Positions 6,313 through 8,080 of a DNA stretch of 8,080 nt are shown here, piece by piece. Source of the stretch: an uncultured Eubacteriales bacterium. Its GTDB lineage: Bacteria; Bacillota; Clostridia; Christensenellales; Pumilibacteraceae. Position 1 is the stretch's first letter, and every line of letters starts with the position of its first letter. The notes below the pieces were generated by a model that ran no database searches, was not told the origin of the DNA, and saw nothing but the letters and a program-made list of their open reading frames with translations. The stretch is from assembly GCA_900553005.1 (NCBI GenBank), contig USBU01000042.1, positions 1 through 8,080 on the forward strand, in the 5' to 3' direction. Both the position numbers and the translations under genes were made by a program.

Positions 6313-6860
6313 TCGTTTACGACCTCGTAAATCCCGTCGAGATTGCGGTACTTTTGATCGCAATCCAAACCGTATCCGATAATAAACGACGGCCTTTTCA
6401 AGGTGAACGCCACGTAATCGGCTTTTGCGTCAACCTTGCGCGACATAGGCTTATCCAAAAGGCAGGCGATCTTAACGTCGGCCGCGTTTTTTGAAGCGAA
6501 ATATTTTCTCAGATAGTCCACAGTATAGCCGGAATCTACTATATCCTCCACCACAAGCACGTGCTTACCCTCGACGTTTTCCCTGAGATCCTGAATCAGC
6601 TTTATTCTGCCGGTAGTGCTCATCGTGCCTTCAACCATGGCGTTTTCATAGCTTGACAGCGTTACGAAATCGTAAACCACTGCGTCGCTTTTAAGTTCCT
6701 TCATCAGATCGGTATAAAACATAACCGCTCCGCGCAGCACGCAAACGCAAACAATCGGCTTGTCGTCGCCGTAACCGGCGGTTATTTCCTCCGCCAGCTC
6801 CCTGACTCTGGCGCGAATTTCCGGTTCGCTGTAAAGAATGTTCTTATTCAGTTCTGCCAT
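6309..6860 (-). CDS. hpt: Hypoxanthine (guanine) phosphoribosyltransferase
   Basis: A purine salvage enzyme that joins hypoxanthine or guanine to PRPP to give IMP or GMP in the cytoplasm. The protein is 183 residues, normal for the bacterial form. Motifs in order are VCVLRGAVMFYTDLMKEL (39-56), the flexible-loop region LSSYENAMVEGTMSTTGRIKL (68-88), the PRPP-binding motif VLVVEDIVDSGYTV with acidic pair E105-D106 (101-114), LLDKPMSRK (134-142), and the purine-binding tail FIIGYGLDCDQKYRNLDGIYEV (159-180). The ATG is preceded by GGAGG (6872-6876) with 11 bases of spacing, which is somewhat long. It follows tilS by 35 bases. The tilS-hpt pair is common in Bacillota, often followed by ftsH, whereas here trmN6 follows with a four-base overlap. 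Confidence 0.97.
   Translation of the reverse strand: MAELNKNILYSEPEIRARVRELAEEITAGYGDDKPIVCVCVLRGAVMFYTDLMKELKSDAVVYDFVTLSSYENAMVEGTMSTTGRIKLIQDLRENVEGKHVLVVEDIVDSGYTVDYLRKYFASKNAADVKIACLLDKPMSRKVDAKADYVAFTLKRPSFIIGYGLDCDQKYRNLDGIYEVVND
6322..6326 (-). promoter_or_regulatory. Ribosome binding site deciding the trmN6 start
   Basis: GAGGT on the minus strand lies nine bases before TTG (6310-6312), inside the last codons of hpt. It favours the TTG start over the ATG at 6361-6363 and gives a stop-start overlap with hpt (TTGA), an arrangement typical of translational coupling. Confidence 0.55.
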
Positions 6861-6895
6861 AAATATGTAATCCTCCGTAATCGTTAGCCGGACAG

Positions 6896-8037
6896 CTAAT
6901 TCCGGTCGTCCTCTGTAAATTTCAGCTCCACCGCGTTGACCGTATCCGCGGTAATTTTTACCGAATCGGATATTTCCACGCCGAACACTGCCAATACCAT
7001 ATTATTATAACACAAAAGCGGCAGCTTGTCCCGTTTGCGCCACGGAATTTTTTTATCTATAAAATATTCCTTAAGCTTTTTCGTTCCGCCGCCGAAAGGC
7101 CGGAAAACGTCGCCCTCAGATCGGCATCTGATCAACGCCCCGTCGGGTATCCTATCCGCGTCCGCGATCAGCCTGCCCTTTTGCGGCCGGGGCTGCGTCG
7201 AAAAAATTTCCACAAAACCTCCGCCGAATTCCGTTATGCCCTGCGCAAACGGTATCGCTTCTCGGCAGTCGTCCGCGTCTTTTTGCCCGGCGTAAAAGGC
7301 TACGCCGTCATATTCCTTAGCGGCGACAAGACCGCCGCCGATATCTATTCTTTTACCGTTTTGCCTGCCGGCAAGCTCTAAAACCGCCGCAATATGCTTT
7401 TCTTCAACGTCCAGCTGTCTGCCCGCCCGGCAGACCGCCTCGAAAACATACCTAGACGCAAGCGCGCGATGAAGCGAAAAAGCATCGAGACTAAGCTTAA
7501 CAACGCCCCCGTCAGCATATATATACTTGTCGAAATCTAGAAAACCGCGTATAAAAGCGTCGTCCGAAGAGGCGTTTACGCTTAAAGCGTTTAAGGCCTC
7601 GTCCAACGGATAACGTACCTTTAAACGCGGTACGATTTCCCTGCGCAGCCAGTTGCGCGTATATCGAATGTCCGAATTTGTCTCGTCGCAAACAAACTTT
7701 AAGCCGTGCTTGCGGTTGTATTCTTCTATCTCCCAGCGATGCGAATAAATAAGCGGACGGATAAATCTGCCGTCCGACTCGCGCATACCGTAAAGCCCCT
7801 TAAGTCCCGTTCCGCGGAATATATGCATCAGCAGCCCCTCGGTCCGGTCGTCGGCATGATGCGCCGTCAGTATAAAATCCACTGCGCCCTCGTCAAGCAT
7901 TCTTTTGAAAAAACCGCGCCTGACCTCCCTGGCTTCGCTTTCCTCGCTGCGACCGCTCTCCCTGCACATAGCCGGCACGTCAGCGCTGATCCCCTCAAAA
8001 TTTACTCCGTAATCATCGGCAAGCGCTCGTACAAAAC
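6896..8037 (-). CDS. tilS: tRNA(Ile)-lysidine synthase TilS, N-terminus missing
   Basis: TilS uses ATP and lysine to convert C34 of tRNA(Ile2) to lysidine, so that the tRNA reads AUA as isoleucine. The frame is open to the adapter junction, giving 379 residues. The N-terminal part with the PP-loop SGGxDS ATP site is lost; my reading of 7979-8037 adds FVRALADDYGVNFEGISAD before the GTG at 7976-7978, so that GTG is an internal valine codon. Numbered from the contig edge, the segment LTAHHADDRTEGLLMHIFRGTGLKGLYGM (about 56-84) matches the family's HHxDDQxET region, with R for Q and G for T. It is followed by FVCDETNSDIRYTRNWLRREIVP (about 114-136), typical of TilS. The C-terminal tRNA-binding domain shows DVFRPFGGGTKKLKEYFIDKKIPWRKRDKLPLL. 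The stop is TAG at 6896-6898. It is the first visible gene of the tilS-hpt-trmN6-rsmI-dnaA run. Confidence 0.95.
7004..7032 (-). promoter_or_regulatory. Possible internal promoter for hpt within the 3' end of tilS
   Basis: On the minus strand TATAAT (7004-7009) is preceded by TG one base upstream (an extended -10) and by GGGACA (7027-7032, 4 of 6 matching TTGACA) at 17-base spacing. It would start transcription near 6997, about 137 bases before the hpt ATG. It lies in coding sequence for LLCYNN, so the match could be incidental. Confidence 0.3.
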
Positions 8038-8080
8038 CTGTCTCTTATACACATCTCCGAGCCCACGAGACGGAGCTACA
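8038..8080. other. Nextera i7-side sequencing adapter (artefact)
   Basis: The reverse complement of the adapter at the window start: Tn5 mosaic end beginning CTGTCTCTTATA (8038-8056), the Nextera read-2 segment (8057-8071), the index GGAGCTAC (8072-8079) and one P7 base (8080). Its presence at both ends with the same index is what untrimmed read-through would give. It truncates tilS. Genomic sequence ends at 8037. Confidence 0.97.

Noticed and set aside
7976..7978. GTG as the start codon of tilS
   Set aside because: The frame continues upstream to the adapter junction with TilS-like residues, and the protein would otherwise lack its ATP-binding domain. The GTG is an internal valine codon.
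1..8080. Perfect terminal inverted repeats at both ends with a Tn5-like 19-base end, resembling a composite transposon
   Set aside because: The repeats are a complete Nextera library construct including index and flow-cell bases. No transposase lies between them, and the content is housekeeping genes.

Overview
The window is a short metagenome- or isolate-style contig, about 7,989 bases of genomic DNA (49-8037), carrying Illumina Nextera transposase adapter at both ends (1-48 and 8038-8080). All recognisable genes lie on the minus strand. The gene content points to a member of the Bacillota, most likely a Clostridia-class anaerobe. The signs are the tilS-hpt pair, the trmN6(YabB-like)-rsmI pair, the rpmE / DUF1385 / prmC / prfA order, strong GGAGG-type ribosome binding sites and a textbook SigA-type promoter. 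Base composition is moderate (roughly half G+C by eye). The genus cannot be named from the sequence.

In transcription order (high to low coordinates), the first block holds tilS (5' end cut by the contig end), hpt, trmN6, rsmI and dnaA. The genes are tightly packed, with gaps of 35, -4, 9 and 42 bases, so they probably form one operon, perhaps with an extra promoter inside tilS ahead of hpt. A 215-base gap (3155-3369) follows dnaA. It holds a long imperfect hairpin, an AT-rich stretch, and a consensus-perfect promoter driving rpmE (ribosomal protein L31, zinc-binding form). rpmE ends at a rho-independent terminator. After it comes a single 594-codon gene that fuses a DUF1385 (YqhQ-type) membrane protein to the release-factor methyltransferase PrmC. 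This gene overlaps prfA (RF1) by four bases, and prfA runs off the contig end.

The common theme is translation: tRNA modification (TilS, TrmN6), 16S rRNA methylation (RsmI), a ribosomal protein (L31), and the release factor RF1 together with the enzyme that methylates it. Replication initiation (DnaA) and purine salvage (Hpt) sit within the same run. The most unusual item is the DUF1385-PrmC fusion, which would tether a normally soluble methyltransferase to the membrane. The location of dnaA between rsmI and rpmE, without dnaN or a visible DnaA-box cluster, is the second point of interest. I see no mobile element, CRISPR array, defence system or RNA gene. Apart from the fusion this is ordinary housekeeping DNA.
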